In this document: positions 11,805-24,528 of the stretch, piece by piece | Layout of the letters: each line of letters starts with the position of its first letter | How positions within the stretch are numbered: position 1 is the stretch's first letter | Source of the DNA: Pieris napi | Lineage: Eukaryota; Arthropoda; Insecta; Lepidoptera; Pieridae | Length of the DNA: 64,000 nt | Assembly: GCF_905475465.1 (NCBI RefSeq) | Contig: NC_062249.1 | Coordinates: 8,816,501 to 8,880,500 of the forward strand | Direction of reading: 5' to 3' | Position numbers and translations under genes: made by a program | Notes under the pieces: model-generated | What the model was told of the DNA's origin: nothing | The model's input: the letters and a program-made list of their open reading frames with translations, nothing else | Database searches by the model: none

Positions 11805-12068
11805 ATCACCGCTCACAACTGTGCTACCTGAGGTCGTAGGTTCAAACCCCAGCTGTGCACTAATGGATTTCTAATCTTTGTGCGCATTATACAGTCGCTT
11901 GTACGGTAAAGGAGAACATTGTAAGGAAACCGGCATGTTTAAGACCCATAAAGTCGACAGCGTGTGTCAGACACAGAAGATTGATCATCATAAAAAAATA
12001 TATCACGAAACAGATACAGAAATCTGAGGCCCAGACTTAAAAGGCCATACACCTCTGTTTTTTTGTAT
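11805..12068 (+). mobile_element. tRNA-derived SINE (Metulj-like), copy 1
   Basis: The head carries a B-box-like GAGGTCGTAGGTTCAAACCC (pol III promoter B box, GGTTCAAACCC). Next comes the family-specific body: GCTGTGCACTAATGGATTTC, GTCGACAGCGTGTGTCAGA and CAGAAATCTGAGGCCCAGA, with a T-rich tail. Other copies: 13961-14128 (minus), 34394-34642, 38146-38196 (fragment) and 61150-61400. The family resembles the Metulj SINEs of butterflies; the name is from memory. Confidence 0.75.
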
Positions 12069-12235
12069 TCCACCTTTTAATGGTGTATTACTAAACGAGT
12101 ATTGTTACTAAAACGTAAGGTAAAAATTCACTTACATAAAAATAAAACTCGAGAAAATTAATGGATGAAGAATCCGGGAGTGAATGCCTGAAGTGTACAA
12201 ATGTCGCATACAGAGATATTTCATGTATATGTTAA

Positions 12236-12521
12236 CGTAAAATTGTAAACACCGTTAGATTATAAACTGTCGAAAGATTGTCAACCTTAGCTTACTGCTT
12301 ACAATTTAACGTATTATTATTCGGTAGATTGTACTGCACTAACTTAGTTATCATTCAAACTTCTTTGGTCAATTACAGATTAATTTTACTTTCCAACAAT
12401 TTCATATAACTACCGAATAATAATACGTTAAATTGTAAGCAGTTCGTTGAGGTTCACAATCTTTCGACAGTTTATAATCTCGCGAGATAGATTACAATCT
12501 AACGGTGTTTACAATTTTACG
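12236..12521. mobile_element. Hairpin MITE with CGTAAAATTGTAAACACCG ends
   Basis: The left arm, starting CGTAAAATTGTAAACACCGT (12236), is mirrored at the right end (to 12521). Inner blocks ACTGTCGAAAGATTGT and ATAATAATACGTTAAATTGT are also mirrored. The arms are about 90 bp. The right arm has an extra insertion of about 20 bases (CTCGCGAGATAGATTACAAT). The target duplication is unclear. Confidence 0.8.
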
Positions 12522-12744
12522 GTGACATATATATATCGTAGAACCTCGAGAGACATTAGAAGCAAGTCAAATATGAATCCAGGCCAAGAGATCGTTTGTA
12601 GGATGCTTAGTTGTATAGTGTGTGAAGCGAAACATTTTAATTTTGTTCACTACATTCTTAAAGACGCTTTGTGTGTAATATTCTCTAATATGAATCTGTT
12701 TAACTCTTTTAGTGCTGTATAAAATATTTTAATTGATTTGTGCT

Positions 12745-13382
12745 TCACTACATAGTATAAAACAAAGTCGCTTTCTCTGTCCCTATGTCCCTTTGTATGC
12801 TTAAATCTTTGAAACTACACAACGGATTATGATGCGGTTTTTTTTGATAGATAGAGTGATTCAAGAGGAAGATTTATATGTATAATAACATCCATTAAAT
12901 AGTGGAGAAGTACTGTTATTTTTGAGGTTTCTAATGTGATGTCGTAAATAATTACATTTTTTCCGCTTACATTGCAAACGCAGGCTGAACCCTACGAGTT
13001 TTATCAAAATAATGTACTAAGTATTGTACACATTGAAAAGGTCTACAGAAAAGTGATGGTATATGTCTATCTCTTATGGATAACCCACAATAACTTTTTT
13101 TGTCATTTACTTTTTACGACGAATAATGGCTAATTTTCGAAGCGATTTTTACCAATACAGCATGCATCCTTAACCAATTAAATACCTTGAATACATTGTT
13201 CATTTAATATAGATCTATATGGCCCTTTACACCGTATGATTTAAGTGAATATTTTCGAAGATATTACAGATTTAAAAATTGCGGGACGTAGCGTTTGCGG
13301 CGGTACCGGCCGGCCGCACAGTTTTTCTGTAGTGTATTTAGTATCAGCATTGCACCCGTGCGAAGCCGTAGCGGGTCGCTAG
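12745..13382 (+). mobile_element. Non-autonomous Helitron-like element
   Basis: The 3' end shows the Helitron signature: an ACCCG...CGGGT hairpin followed by CG and a terminal CTAG at 13379-13382, with T as the next base. The body (CAAAGTCGCTTTCTCTGTCC, GAAACTACACAACGGATTAT and the GGCTGAACCC region) matches a repeat I associate with lepidopteran Helitrons. The 5' end is placed at TCACTACATAG but is not preceded by A, so that limit is uncertain. No Rep/helicase coding sequence is present. Confidence 0.6.
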
Positions 13383-13960
13383 TTATTTATATCTTTATAA
13401 ATATTTCTAATTTGTGTATTTGTAACTACAGAATCGAGTTAAATTTTCTTATAACGGTCGAAAGTTGAATTGTTTATGAGAATAATAAAATTATTTACTA
13501 AATAATAGTAGTTGCATATCATATTTTACCATTGAATCGACAATTTGTTATTAAATAAGTTTGTGTTATCAAATTCTCTATTAATAATAAAAGCAATTGT
13601 AGCAAAGAAAGCTCGCTTTTTTTATAAAACAATGTTCGTTAGTTGTTTCTTATTTCATTAAAGTCAAAGAAACTTTAGAACTTTGATTTAATTAAAATAC
13701 CTTGGAGATATTTTCGATATCAACTTAGTAATTGACGATTAACTCGGCCATGGCCAATCGTAATATCAATCAAATATTTTTAAATAAATAATTATTAATT
13801 AAAAAGTGTGTTTTAGTAGACTCATAAATCTATTTATAATTCACACATTTGACTAAATTATAATTAACTAGGTATACTACTTTTGCGACGTATACTTACT
13901 AAATACCCTGTTACTACTAAGTATACACTCATACACACACAGTTAAACATACAAAAAAAG

Positions 13961-14128
13961 AAAAAAAAATCAGTGGCGCTACAACCTCTTTAGCTCTGGG
14001 CCTCAGATTTCTGAATCTGTTTCATGATCATTTTTCAATCCAAATAGGCAAGTAGGATCAGCCTCCTGTGCCTGACACACGCCGTCGACTTTTTGGGTCT
14101 TAGACATGTCGGTGTGTACGCATAGAAA
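13961..14128 (-). mobile_element. tRNA-derived SINE, copy 2, 5'-truncated, next to an exon
   Basis: Minus-strand copy: A-rich tail at 13951-13970 (as T-run complement), then TCAGTGGCGCTACAACCTC, GGGCCTCAGATTTCTGAATC and CGCCGTCGACTTTTTGGGTC. The tRNA-like head is missing. It lies in the same orientation as the exchanger gene and ends about 25 bases from the donor of exchanger exon 3 (exon end 14154). Confidence 0.8.
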
Positions 14129-14153
14129 CAGATAACAAAAAAATAAACGTTAC

Positions 14154-14350
14154 CTCTTCTATAACATCTAACTGTACATCCGCAAGGCCTCCATTGGGCA
14201 AGTCCAGCGGGGTTTCTTTCGCTTGAGCGGTTGCTGCTGCGTTCTTCGCCGCCATCGCCCCAGCACCACCCGCCGTCGGCCTGGTCGCCTCCAGAAGCAC
14301 TTTCAGCGACGCTATTGCATGTAGCTGCGTGGCTTTCTCATCTACTTTAC
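14154..14350 (-). CDS. Nckx30C: NCKX exchanger, coding exon 3 (cytoplasmic loop)
   Basis: Supplies two bases of a split glycine codon and 65 full codons. It starts KVDEKATQLHAIASLKVLL, which continues the conserved motif of exon 2 (IDPMHDG|KVDEKATQLHAIAS), so the junction is firm. The middle is alanine-rich and probably unstructured. The end is acidic (DVQLDVIEE). The acceptor is TTCGTACAG, with a weak pyrimidine tract; the donor is GAG|GTAACG, less perfect than the other donors. A SINE copy ends about 25 bases beyond this donor, inside the following intron. Confidence 0.93.
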
Positions 14351-16699
14351 CTGTACGAATCAATTTTGTTAGAGACTTTGGATGTACTCTGTCCAACGAT
14401 TTTGATGGACATGTTGAAGTATAATTTAAAGGATTGTTTTCTTTGCAATTGTAGGATTAGTATTTAGTTTGGCTTTATAAAAAAAAATTTCACGACAATA
14501 TAGAAATGGGATATTTAAATATTTAGTACTGCATTTTGTCGTGTGTTGACAAAGTTGTGCAAGCATTAAATTCGTAAAAAGTTGATGTCATGTATACATT
14601 GTTTAAGGGTATACAAAATAGAATAAAAAAATGTAATAGAATTTGTATTAAAAATTTTTGGTGCTTAAAAGCTGTGTTGCTGAAAGCTAATCGTGTTAAA
14701 AGTAATAATATTGTAAGAGATTGTGAAGCGAGTGCAATTAGTTGAGGTCTGAGACTTATAAAAAAATTTTCGTCAATTATTTGTAAAGAAAGGTTTAAAT
14801 GCGAGTGATAATAAAATATAGTTTTATCAAAAGATACCCTATTCAATTTGTTTTCACAATCATCCATTAAGTTAACTCTTATCATAGATTAACAATTGCA
14901 TTTGTAAAAAATATGGCATTTAAGCCACTAAATTTAACGTTAAAATTAAATAAACTATGCTTTCTTACCGGCGTTAGGCATTAGCATCCAGTTGGACCTA
15001 TCATGGACAAATTAGTTCGACAAAGATCTCTGTGACTGTGATCTAGTAACGAACGACTATGACTGTTATTAGTATATAAAGATTTGCTTGATTCAGGATC
15101 TTAGATAAATATAGTTTAGCCACATATCAGACTTGTTCGTTACAACAACATCGATAAAAGCGTTTATTAACTGTCAAAATGAAACATTTTTCTTTCTATA
15201 AAAATATGAAACAACAAAGAATTCGTTTGTCTAAAGAAGTAGGTCAAAGGAAACGATATCGGACGTTATGCCTTATCTTGGTGCGTTACCGAAATACTTC
15301 ACGCAATTCAGCCGAACGAGACCGTATTTCCAGAACCGTTTTCGATAACACCAGGGTTTCGTATTAAGTATTACGAATAATATAATAATAATAAACGTTA
15401 TTAAAATAATTACAAAAATAATGTCTCACAAAATAGTTCCGAAGCTAGTCCCCAAACTATGACGATACTACAGCTCTGTCGTGGTACATAGTTCATAAAA
15501 CAAAATGAATATTTAAGAAAAACTAATCTTAACTTAAATCTTATTTACGAACCCATAAATATCTTAAATATGCGTGAGTATATGAATATGTAAATCCGTG
15601 TGTGTGCGTGAGAGCGTATGTGAATATGTAGATATTAATATTTAAAAAAACCGTGCTTAAATCTCTATCTATAGAGAATATATACATTAAGGTTATTTTT
15701 GCATATATTACAATTTTTAAGCATTAAACCGTAAAACCGTTATACACCTGAGTAAAAAACCATTTAAGGCACATATTACCAGATTAATAAGTACAGTTAT
15801 AACAATGATACAGCAAGTTGTTTAATTTAAAACATATCTTTTATAAAACGTTAGTTATTTCTTAATACACGCTCAAGATCACTTGATAGTTGATAAAGTA
15901 AGGAATAACTATTATAAGTTTCATCATTTCAACGCTTTGCTAAGGTTTTTGGCAAGCCGCCAGTACTTTGTACTTGTAGACCGTAACCTCTACGAGAGAG
16001 GAGTGCTACGAATATGTTATTAGCGCTCGTAGCACGTTGAGATATCGTAATGTAATTTGGCAGTTTGTACAGAGGTCAATCTAGGAACTCTGTAACTAGT
16101 CTTTTAGTATTGTGTTGACATTTAAGAAAAGGCAACTACGTGCTTTACGACCATTACTCAAAACGAGGAGAATCGTGTTGCCAATTTTACATTGTATGTC
16201 ATTATTACTTAAGAATGGTTACATATATTGAAAAAGTCTCAATTCGACATTCAACATAATTTAAAATATATGTAATTGATAACATTTTAATCTAAACTTA
16301 ATTTTTTTTAAAGTGATTCTCGGATAATCTTAATTTAGACGAAGCTAATCAAATAACCATTTTATAAATTATAATAAATTCTTATAAGTATGAATTCTAC
16401 TCCATAATTATTTAAATTTGGAATTCAAAGTTACAGTTTCTGATCATCGATATTTATAAATTGATGTTAGGGCCTTTGTGAAACTTCGCCGCTGTCAGTG
16501 CGAACGATAGCCACAGAGATGCATCAGTTCAATAAGATCTTATCTGGTAACGTATACCCGGTTAAATTCGATTTACCATATCGATTCACGTTGATTGAAT
16601 AAAATTCTAGAATATTCTCTTAACGGTATTTACTTTATTAGAACCATACTCTGGTAACAGAAAAGGCAGCTCTGTGCTTAAATCATTTATGTTTATAAT

Positions 16700-16785
16700 A
16701 ATAATGTTGAGACGGTGATTTAAGCGCGACCGCCGCTGCGAAAACCGCTGTGAGAGTTCGAAAAGTGAGTTACATAATCGCAAGG
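16700..16785 (+). mobile_element. CCYTGCGATTCTGTAAC-family MITE, one end
   Basis: The right half of a family member: AAGCGCGACCGCCGCTGCGA, AACCGCTGTGAGAGTTCG and AGTGAGTTACATAATCGCAAGG, then CAG (16786-16788). The left arm is reduced to a trace (GTGCTTAAATCAT near 16676). It is probably a deleted copy. Confidence 0.65.
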
Positions 16786-18257
16786 CAGTAATAGAAAGGC
16801 TCTTCAGGACATAACAATTATACGAATAAAGATAATTACAGAAACTGAATAGATTTTTACAAACTCTATTCAGTCGCTTTCGTCGCTTCTAGAATTTACT
16901 TTTATTCACAAATTATTATAAAAACTTCGAAAACAAAATTCAACGCCTTCTAGTAGTTTTGCCAATTTCACTGTTGAATTTCGTAAATCTATGCTTAAAA
17001 ATATTCTTTGGCAACACTACTTACGAACTTGCGACCTATATTTTCCACGGTCAAGTGGCGTGATGAATAAACATTCAAGTTTAAAGACAGTAATTATTTT
17101 AATATAGTTCGTTGGGTCTATAGAGGCTAAGTTTCTGTGGCAGGCTTGACTTTAGCCCCACTATTATATAAAAGCTTTCTTCTTTATTTTTCTTAACAAA
17201 GAATATCTTAAGATATTTAAAGTAATGCATAATCTGTTTTCAGAATCTGAATTTTCATTTCACATAAGTAGCTACACTCTATACACAACTACATTCTATT
17301 TAATTCGTGACCTAAAATAAACATTTACATACTGATATTTATTATGAATGTTACATGATGAAATTGTGTATATCAGAAGTGTGTACGGTATTCTAGTAGC
17401 GATAACATTATGTACTAATTTTCTTTTTCGAAATATTTTTTTGTGTGTGATGCCGCTAAATGTTGTTAGTCATAAAAAATTTAATTAAATTTGTGGCTAT
17501 ACATATTGCATCATTGTTATGTGCAATATTTGATTCACATACCAGAAAAACAAAAACATTACGGAACTGTCATAACTAGATATAGAAGTTGGGTGTTAAA
17601 AATTGTTGTGATTAATATTTGTATGATCTCTTTGTTGTGGTTGTTTTACCAATGTATCAGTGTGCAGAGCGTTGGCAAGCTTTTATCAATTAAAAAAAAA
17701 TAACAGAAATGATGACCTGAAATTTAGTTAAAATTATTTAAGCTCATATTACTGGAGCATGTTACAGCACACACTTGTAATTCTGCGAAGCGCAGCTCAG
17801 CTTTGTTAAGTGCTCTCGGACGAAGGTCATGAGTTCTGTTAGTGACTTTAACACGTATTAAAATTAAAAGCATAAAATTGCATAATTAGAATAACAGCCG
17901 TGCTTAGCCGTTCATTAAAAGCTAACAGTTATATAAGTCATTCAGTAAATATTAAATTGGTTCATTAATCTTTGAAGATTACAAGAGTTTATCGCGCTGT
18001 ACTTAGATTATTCGTTTAAAATCGTTATAGTGTAACTAGAATAGTATGGACTAAATATACTTTCACCGTCATAGGTTGGATGAAATTACTACTACAATGA
18101 CTCCCTTATACTGTTAAGTCAAAAACATTTTTGTCGAATGCAGGCAATTACGCGCAGCAACGCTTCACTTAGATCGTAAGAAAGGGACTGTTAAAATGCC
18201 TAAAGCGAACCCTAAGAGACCTTAGACAGGCCTGCCTTGCTATTCGATAACACTTTT

Positions 18258-18420
18258 TAAACTCTCACAGCGGTTTTCGCAGCGGCGGTTTGGCATTCTG
18301 AATAACAATAAACTACAAGCTCAGAATGCCAAATCATAAAATGACTGCTTCACGACTGACTTGAGCGCGACCGCCGCGGCCGTTGTGAGAGTTCGAAAAG
18401 TGAGTTATAGAATCTCAAGG
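18258..18420. mobile_element. CCYTGCGATTCTGTAAC-family MITE, left tip lost
   Basis: Left arm CTCTCACAGCGGTTTTCGCA (starting inside the element) and right arm ending AGTTATAGAATCTCAAGG, then CTG (18421-18423). The inner blocks TTTGGCATTCTGA and complement are shared with the intact copy at 4369-4609. The outermost 35 bases or so of the left arm are absent. Confidence 0.75.
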
Positions 18421-21400
18421 CTGTACTTACTAAAACCATTTTTCAGGTTCAATTGTATATTTAAATGTCAAATAATGTCTTATTAAATCATAATATTAAT
18501 TCAATTGTCAAATGTGAATGTTCCAATGACTAATCTCAACTTTATATATCTTAATGTCTTATTTATATCTTTTATAGTGATAATGTACAACTTCTTATTG
18601 ACTTCACGGAAACACCGTTTATACGGTTTAACTCCATACTTCCCGGAAACGATCAGCAACCATTTGTTGATACGCAAACATTTCAATACGACAAATTTCA
18701 AACTTACAATGAAATTATTGGACAATTCTGAATACTGCTTTGGAAACTTGTGCGTTAGGGAATTTGCAAGTGGACAGCGATGAATACCAGATTTCACCAG
18801 ATATTGTGATTGCTTTATTTATTTGATTTATTAAACTAATTGGCTTGTCTCCATGGTTTTTTTTATTATAAATAATACCTATTCTACTCTTTCTACTTTT
18901 CTATCTTTAAACTTCACATCACACGTCTCGTGAAATACACTTTTTACTGAATACTGTCTCCATAGTTCACGGAACATCGATTTCAATAGTAAAAGTATTT
19001 CTCACGTAAATAAAGTATTTTTGTGTCCTATGTAGCTGTGTTATATACGGTGTAGAAATTTATTTCCCGAGCTACTAAAACTATTTCTTATGAGAAATCT
19101 AATAATGGTAATGAATTAAAATTATTTGTGATGCACATGGATGTATGCCTTCAGAATCATGTTTTAGACCGCGGCTAACATTCCAAGAATACCTTTGTTA
19201 GTTTTTATTATCATTTTAATTTTGATACACAGCCAAGAAATTAAAATACTTGTTTATTACATAAGCATTTCATAGTTGTTGTTAGTTTGTCACAGAGAAA
19301 TATTTATATAAAACTAATTTTTATTCTACTGCTTCTAAAATGTTCCTTTTTAATTGTCAGCGTTGTTTTATGAAACATTGTACCTAGATTGAAATGCCGG
19401 CTAAGAAATTTTCTCTAGAACTGGCTAGCTGCCATCCTTTCTCAATTAAAGTTCTATTCACTATAGAATTTCTGCATTGTGTACTTTTTATTGTTAATAA
19501 TATAATAAATATTTTGATGAAGTAAATATTTTAGTAATATAATAAATTTTAAATGCTTTACGGAGATTTAAATTTTTTTATCACTTCTGCATATTTTTTT
19601 CCTAGTAGTCCAGTTTGATTGGAGAACGGAGTTAATTTAATTCTTCATTTATTCTTAATTTCGTGTCTAGTAAAATCATTTCTTTGAAATAATTTAGTAG
19701 GTGCCTTGATGTTAGTGGCCTATTCGTAACTTATATATTGACTACATTAAAACATTATATTAATGTAGTAAATCTGGAAGAACCAAACTTCTGGCATCTG
19801 TCTTTGGAAATCTTCGCGAATATAACGGATTAAACAGTATTTATTTGGAGCTGGATAAATTCGGTAGTGGGCTGATCAGTTTAAAAGAAAGCATTGTTAA
19901 GTGCCTATCTCGTACCTAATCCACTGCTTTGCTGGTATCTTTTTTCTGGGAACTAGTTCCCTGTAATATAGCTAGTATCTATGCCGTTACGATTTTGCGT
20001 TGTAAATATTAATAAATGACTTGTCAAGTGCACCAATATACGATACATACATATCAAAAAAGGTTCATTGACCCAAGAGTTATTTTATTTCGTATTAAAA
20101 TATTGTAACCATATCTGGACTATGTTAATAGTGAATGTTAGGCTCATCCCAACACAATGGCTCCATTGTGCTCTATCACAAAGTTGTCCGCTACTTCGTA
20201 TCAGATATAATGAACATTAATTAATTTTGCTTTCAGTAAAATTTGTAATATAATAGGATGTCTTTTGCGTACCTGCTCAATTAAAAATATAGCACGAGTG
20301 GGTTTCAAACACTGAACGATAAATGAGGACTGTTACATGATGTAACAGGTAAATTTAACACAATTATTTATTGAAGTACTCAAACTGTGTACTTGCTTAT
20401 CAGCGAGAGGGGTTAACTAGTAGATATTGCAAAAATGTTACTGAAATAGGATAAAAAATGTGATTTGGACAAAAAATTGTATTGCTAGGATTACTTTATG
20501 CCCGACTCATTTTTGATAGATTTTTTGTACAAACACACGATTGATATGCTTTTCGTTATACATTATACATTTCTGGTCTTTCTATTTTCACACTCACGAC
20601 AAATAGAAGTAAAAAAATACCACAAAATATGGGTTTAAACTAAGATAAAACATATGATCCTAGGACATAGTGAGTTCAGCCTTTAGATATAATATTAATA
20701 TGGGTTAAAAGTGTTGTGTTTCATAATTACAGTTGAGAAACAACTCACTACATGTGAAATTAGTTCATTATAATGAGTAACACTATGTAACATTAGTAAC
20801 AAATAGTTTTAACTCGAGTTATATAGAATAATTGATATGATGTAAAAAGATCGAAACTGAAGAATTTGACATAAATCATGAATGTAATGGAACAATGGAA
20901 AAGTCCATGCTTGAGACAAGTGAAAAGTGAAAATATTACTGCTGATAAATTACCTTTAGTATTTGTACTTTCGAATTATTATGTTTTTCAAATTTATCTA
21001 GCCTATGTATCTAACAAATGCACTTGTTTGCAGATAATATTGCAATCCACGACTCTTATAGCCCGATAACACATCCGCAATACGGCGAAATACTTGAAGT
21101 TTGATGCACGTTCTAATTATTCCTTTTTAACAATTATTTTTTTCTTAGAGAGACAAGTGTAGGTTTGACCCCTATACATGCGTTTCATAATCTTGCTGGT
21201 ACCAATTTTCAATCGTAGACATTTCTTCGACAACGTTTCATGTATCAGCTTCTTTCTTCTATCGATGAACTGGCAAACGCAGGAATCAGTAAAAAAAAGT
21301 ACACAAGGATATTAAACTTTAGTACTTTAAATTACTAAATCCCGAATAAGCTTAACCATAATCAATTCAAAGATTCCAAGTCAATATGGTAATCTATTCA

Positions 21401-21746
21401 TACATTCCTTATAAAAACACGGAAAGCCACGCCATTGTATTTGAAAGTTTTAATTAATTTCTCATTTGCCGTTTTATCTAAGCAGAATTAAGAATTATAA
21501 AACTTTATATAGTAAGCGAATTAGTATTACAATTATGATAAACTTTTAATCCGGTGTATTCTTTCCTTTAAGATTTTAGGTTGCGTTAGTGAAAGATTTT
21601 TTATAATAAAAGTAATAGGTTGTGTAATTATTGTAACCATACACAATACACACTGCTTAGTTGATGCGATACTTAACTTTTATAATGAAAAGTGATGATT
21701 TTGATTGAAATAAAGGAAGTTTTAACCCTATTTTGACGAGAACTAA

Positions 21747-22335
21747 AGGCCTGTATTCACCTTGATTAGTGCGAGTGCAAGTGATTAATAATTGAGGATT
21801 ATTAGTGCAGGTGTGTAGTGCAAGTAGTGTCCGATTCTTGTTCAGTGACCCTGTTAAGTTAATTCAGTTGTCGATAGCTGTCGATCAGCAAGTTAGGACG
21901 AACATCGAGAAGCGCGCTTGCAATTGAAGTACTGAAAAAAGTGTTAAACGCGGTGCTATCTGAAACCGAAGAAGTTTTGGAAGTTGAACTTGCAAGAACA
22001 AGAAAAGTATGGGTTCGAAAATTGATTAATAGAAGCTACCAGCTCTATAAGGAATTGGCTGCTGAAGATACGACGGAATATTACTTTGCTAGGTTGACCG
22101 AAGAGTCCTGCTGCCTGTCCAGACGTGTTTTGGCAGGCACGCTGCGAGTGAGGGGAAGGGGGGGGGGGGGCGCACGCGACGTCACTACTCGCAGTTCACT
22201 CGCAAAAAATAGAACACGCTTCTAATCACTTTACTACGCCAAGCCAACTAATCACCTGCACTAATCACTAATCAGTCGCTGTCCACACTTGTTTTCTAAT
22301 CACTAATCACCTGCATAAAAAGTGAATACAGGCTT
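21747..22335 (+). mobile_element. Harbinger-type deletion derivative with a transposase N-terminal relic
   Basis: The ends are AGGCCTGTATTCAC and, in complement, AAGCCTGTATTCAC, each bordered by TAA, which fits the TWA target duplication of PIF/Harbinger elements. Inside, an open frame without a clear ATG (readable from about 21885) includes RTRKVWVRKLI...LYKELAAEDTTEYY. This resembles the conserved N-terminal region (R..WV....R...G.Y..L..EL..ED...Y) of Harbinger transposases. After about 22085 the frame no longer resembles transposase, so the catalytic domain is deleted. A run of 12 G at about 22158-22170 and repeats of 'CTAATCAC' fill the right part. Confidence 0.65.
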
Positions 22336-23482
22336 TAAGGGTGAGTGCCCAATACATTGCTATATTCACGCGACAGTTAATGTTTACCACCAAATGACCA
22401 ATACCAGTATATTTTTATCTGTATTAGGATACAACCGAGCTGTAGTGTGAATACTGAATATACTTAAATAAAGGTATTTTATGTCAGTGTGTGTGAACCG
22501 TATAAAATAAGCGACGATCAAGTCTGACAATTGAAGTCTAACAATAGAAACATTTTACTCGGGCGATATTTTTGAATGGCAATCAAAAGAAGCTCTTAAA
22601 CCGTTTTCTTTGAATGCCAAAGTGTTACAGTCTTTGAGCTATTCAAACGTCCTTCCCTGAATACTTTGGAATTGCTTTTTTTATACAAATACTTAAGTCT
22701 AATTTAGTAATTTTCAGAATATTGTACTATTTTAATACCAGCATTATTGGACTATGGACATAATTACAAAAGTAAAAATTGCATTTAAAATGTAACAAAG
22801 GTTACCTACTCGTTTTAATTAGTAACTTAAAATGTTTGTCTATTTATAGAACTATTTTAACAGCTTAAGGTAATGTTAATCACAGACAAAAAAAGCACAT
22901 AGACTGCATTTGTTTCAAAGCTGTTTAAAACACTTTAGGCCTTGTATCTTGATACCTATTGAAATCTATATATTCTATATTATTTCAATAGATATTCCTT
23001 TTTGTTACTTGCAATTCTTGTATTAAACCTTTCTTTTATTGGGTTGCAACATTATTTGAGTAGAAACCAGATAATCGCGATAGTTTCTCTATGAAGTTTA
23101 TAGGTTTCATAGAAATATACGTATATATAAAAACTGAGTTGTTCTTTTGAATACTTACATTTCTTTAAATATTGATTACATTCCAATAATTTATAACATA
23201 TGTTTGTATCATTGTATAACTTGGAAAAATATTGCAACTGTAGAATCGTAAGTAACATAGTTAAGTAGCATAAGATATAAAAATATATAATGTCTATTTT
23301 TGCATTGTATAACACCGACAAAATTCTATTAAATCAGCACGAAACATTATTATTATGAATCACAAAATTAATTTCGTAATAAATAGGTTTTCTTAATCAT
23401 AGTCCTTGTTATAATTTGCATAAACAGACCCTTATGATTAGAAAAATAGTGAAAAGCGAAGCGCGGTGCGTACCTAACTCAC

Positions 23483-23636
23483 CATCGTGCATCGGATCGA
23501 TGGTATGTATCATGAGCTGAAGGAGGCCATGCCGGAACTTGGCTGCAGGCGGAGGCGCTTTGCTTGTTCCAGGGGTGGCAACAGTCGCTGTGTTTGTACC
23601 AACTGATGTCTCACTCGATGTCGTTGCATTCCCGTG
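23483..23636 (-). CDS. Nckx30C: NCKX exchanger, coding exon 2 (cytoplasmic loop)
   Basis: Encodes 51 residues plus the first base of a glycine codon. The first half is low-complexity (Thr, Ser, Ala, Pro), as expected for the variable part of the cytoplasmic loop. The second half reads KFRHGLLQLMIHTIDP, a highly conserved loop motif of animal NCKX3/4 and Nckx30C proteins. The acceptor is TTCTCCACAG|CAC and the donor is GATG|GTGAGT. Phase 0 at the start fits exon 1, and the single trailing base fits exon 3. It is separated from exon 1 by about 35 kb, so an intervening small exon would go unseen as long as it keeps the phase. Confidence 0.92.
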
Positions 23637-23732
23637 CTGTGGAGAAATTATTAATAATTGTATTGGGATTGGTTTTTATCATTCATTCTTAGCATGTCTT
23701 GGTAATATTAACTACCATTAAACATGACACTA

Positions 23733-23877
23733 TCTCGATTTGTACCGATTCAAATTAAAACGGATATTTATATAAAGCTTATCGATCGCATTTAAAGCAA
23801 ATGAAGCAGTTTGAATTGCTAGGTTTAATAAAGATCTAAATTGACCGTTTAAATTAGAGAATCGGTACAAATTGAGA
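23733..23877. mobile_element. Short MITE close to exchanger exon 2
   Basis: TCTCGATTTGTACCGATTC (23733-23751) faces its near-perfect complement GAATCGGTACAAATTGAGA (23859-23877; one mismatch). Nothing is encoded between. It lies about 100 bases upstream of the exon 2 acceptor, in the 35-kb intron. The target duplication is not clear. Confidence 0.75.
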
Positions 23878-24528
23878 ATTTGTAAGTTTAATTGTAATTA
23901 CTAGTTAGTATTACCAGTATTACCATGACCCGTGAAAATTTGCGACAACTTAATTTCGCACTGCTACAGATGTAACCTTCAAGGGTTATTTTTCAAGTGG
24001 CCAGACCACTGGTGGCCTATGTGTAAGTTTTATTAAATATTCAATATATATTAGGATTATTTCAGCATCCATCCCGACTCTCCTGTATAAACAACGTATA
24101 TGCAGTTCAGATATGTATCAGTATGAATTAGTCGTTTATTACTACCAATAAGCAGGCAAAAGCTAGCACAATATATACATTGTTAAGACTCAATTTTATA
24201 CAATTAAGAGACAAATGGAGGAGACTTATACCTGCGAAGCGGTTCCTACTAAAATTAACGCCTGTATTTCGTTCTTTGTATAATCATTTAATCAACATTT
24301 ACATCATCTATTAGTAGGAAGTAAAAGGATTTTTTTAAATTTAGCGGCAACTTTCGTAAATGTATAGTAGGTAATATTTTACCTTGCAACTCGACATTCG
24401 TGATTGATTTAGAAATCGAACAAAATCAAATCGTGGTTGAAAACTATCAGGTTTACGTAGGGTAGTTCAGAGTCAAGATTTAGCACTGTGACTCAATTAT
24501 GTATTCATTAGGATGAGCATAGTGAATC

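Larger units (their letters stand above)
14351..23482 (-). other. Exchanger intron 2, 9.1 kb
   Basis: Holds two CCYTGCGATT-family MITE remnants (16700-16785, 18258-18420) and the Harbinger derivative at 21747-22335. The stretches 14470-16650, 16800-18250 and 18430-21740 are AT-rich without recognisable content; open frames of up to 120 codons there have no domain or splice support. A TG-rich tract lies at about 15595-15625. Confidence 0.65.

Noticed and set aside
14523..14885. Open frame of 120 codons on the minus strand in intron 2, with hydrophobic stretches
   Set aside because: No recognisable domain and no exon signals. Its Leu/Phe/Ile-rich make-up is what AT-rich DNA gives by chance.
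18501..18797. Open frames on both strands over the same 280 bases
   Set aside because: Mutual shadows without a recognisable domain; no repeat or splice evidence.
22158..22170. Run of 12 G as a possible G-quadruplex control element
   Set aside because: A single homopolymer within a transposon derivative; sequencing or polymerase slippage is as likely, and no gene is near.
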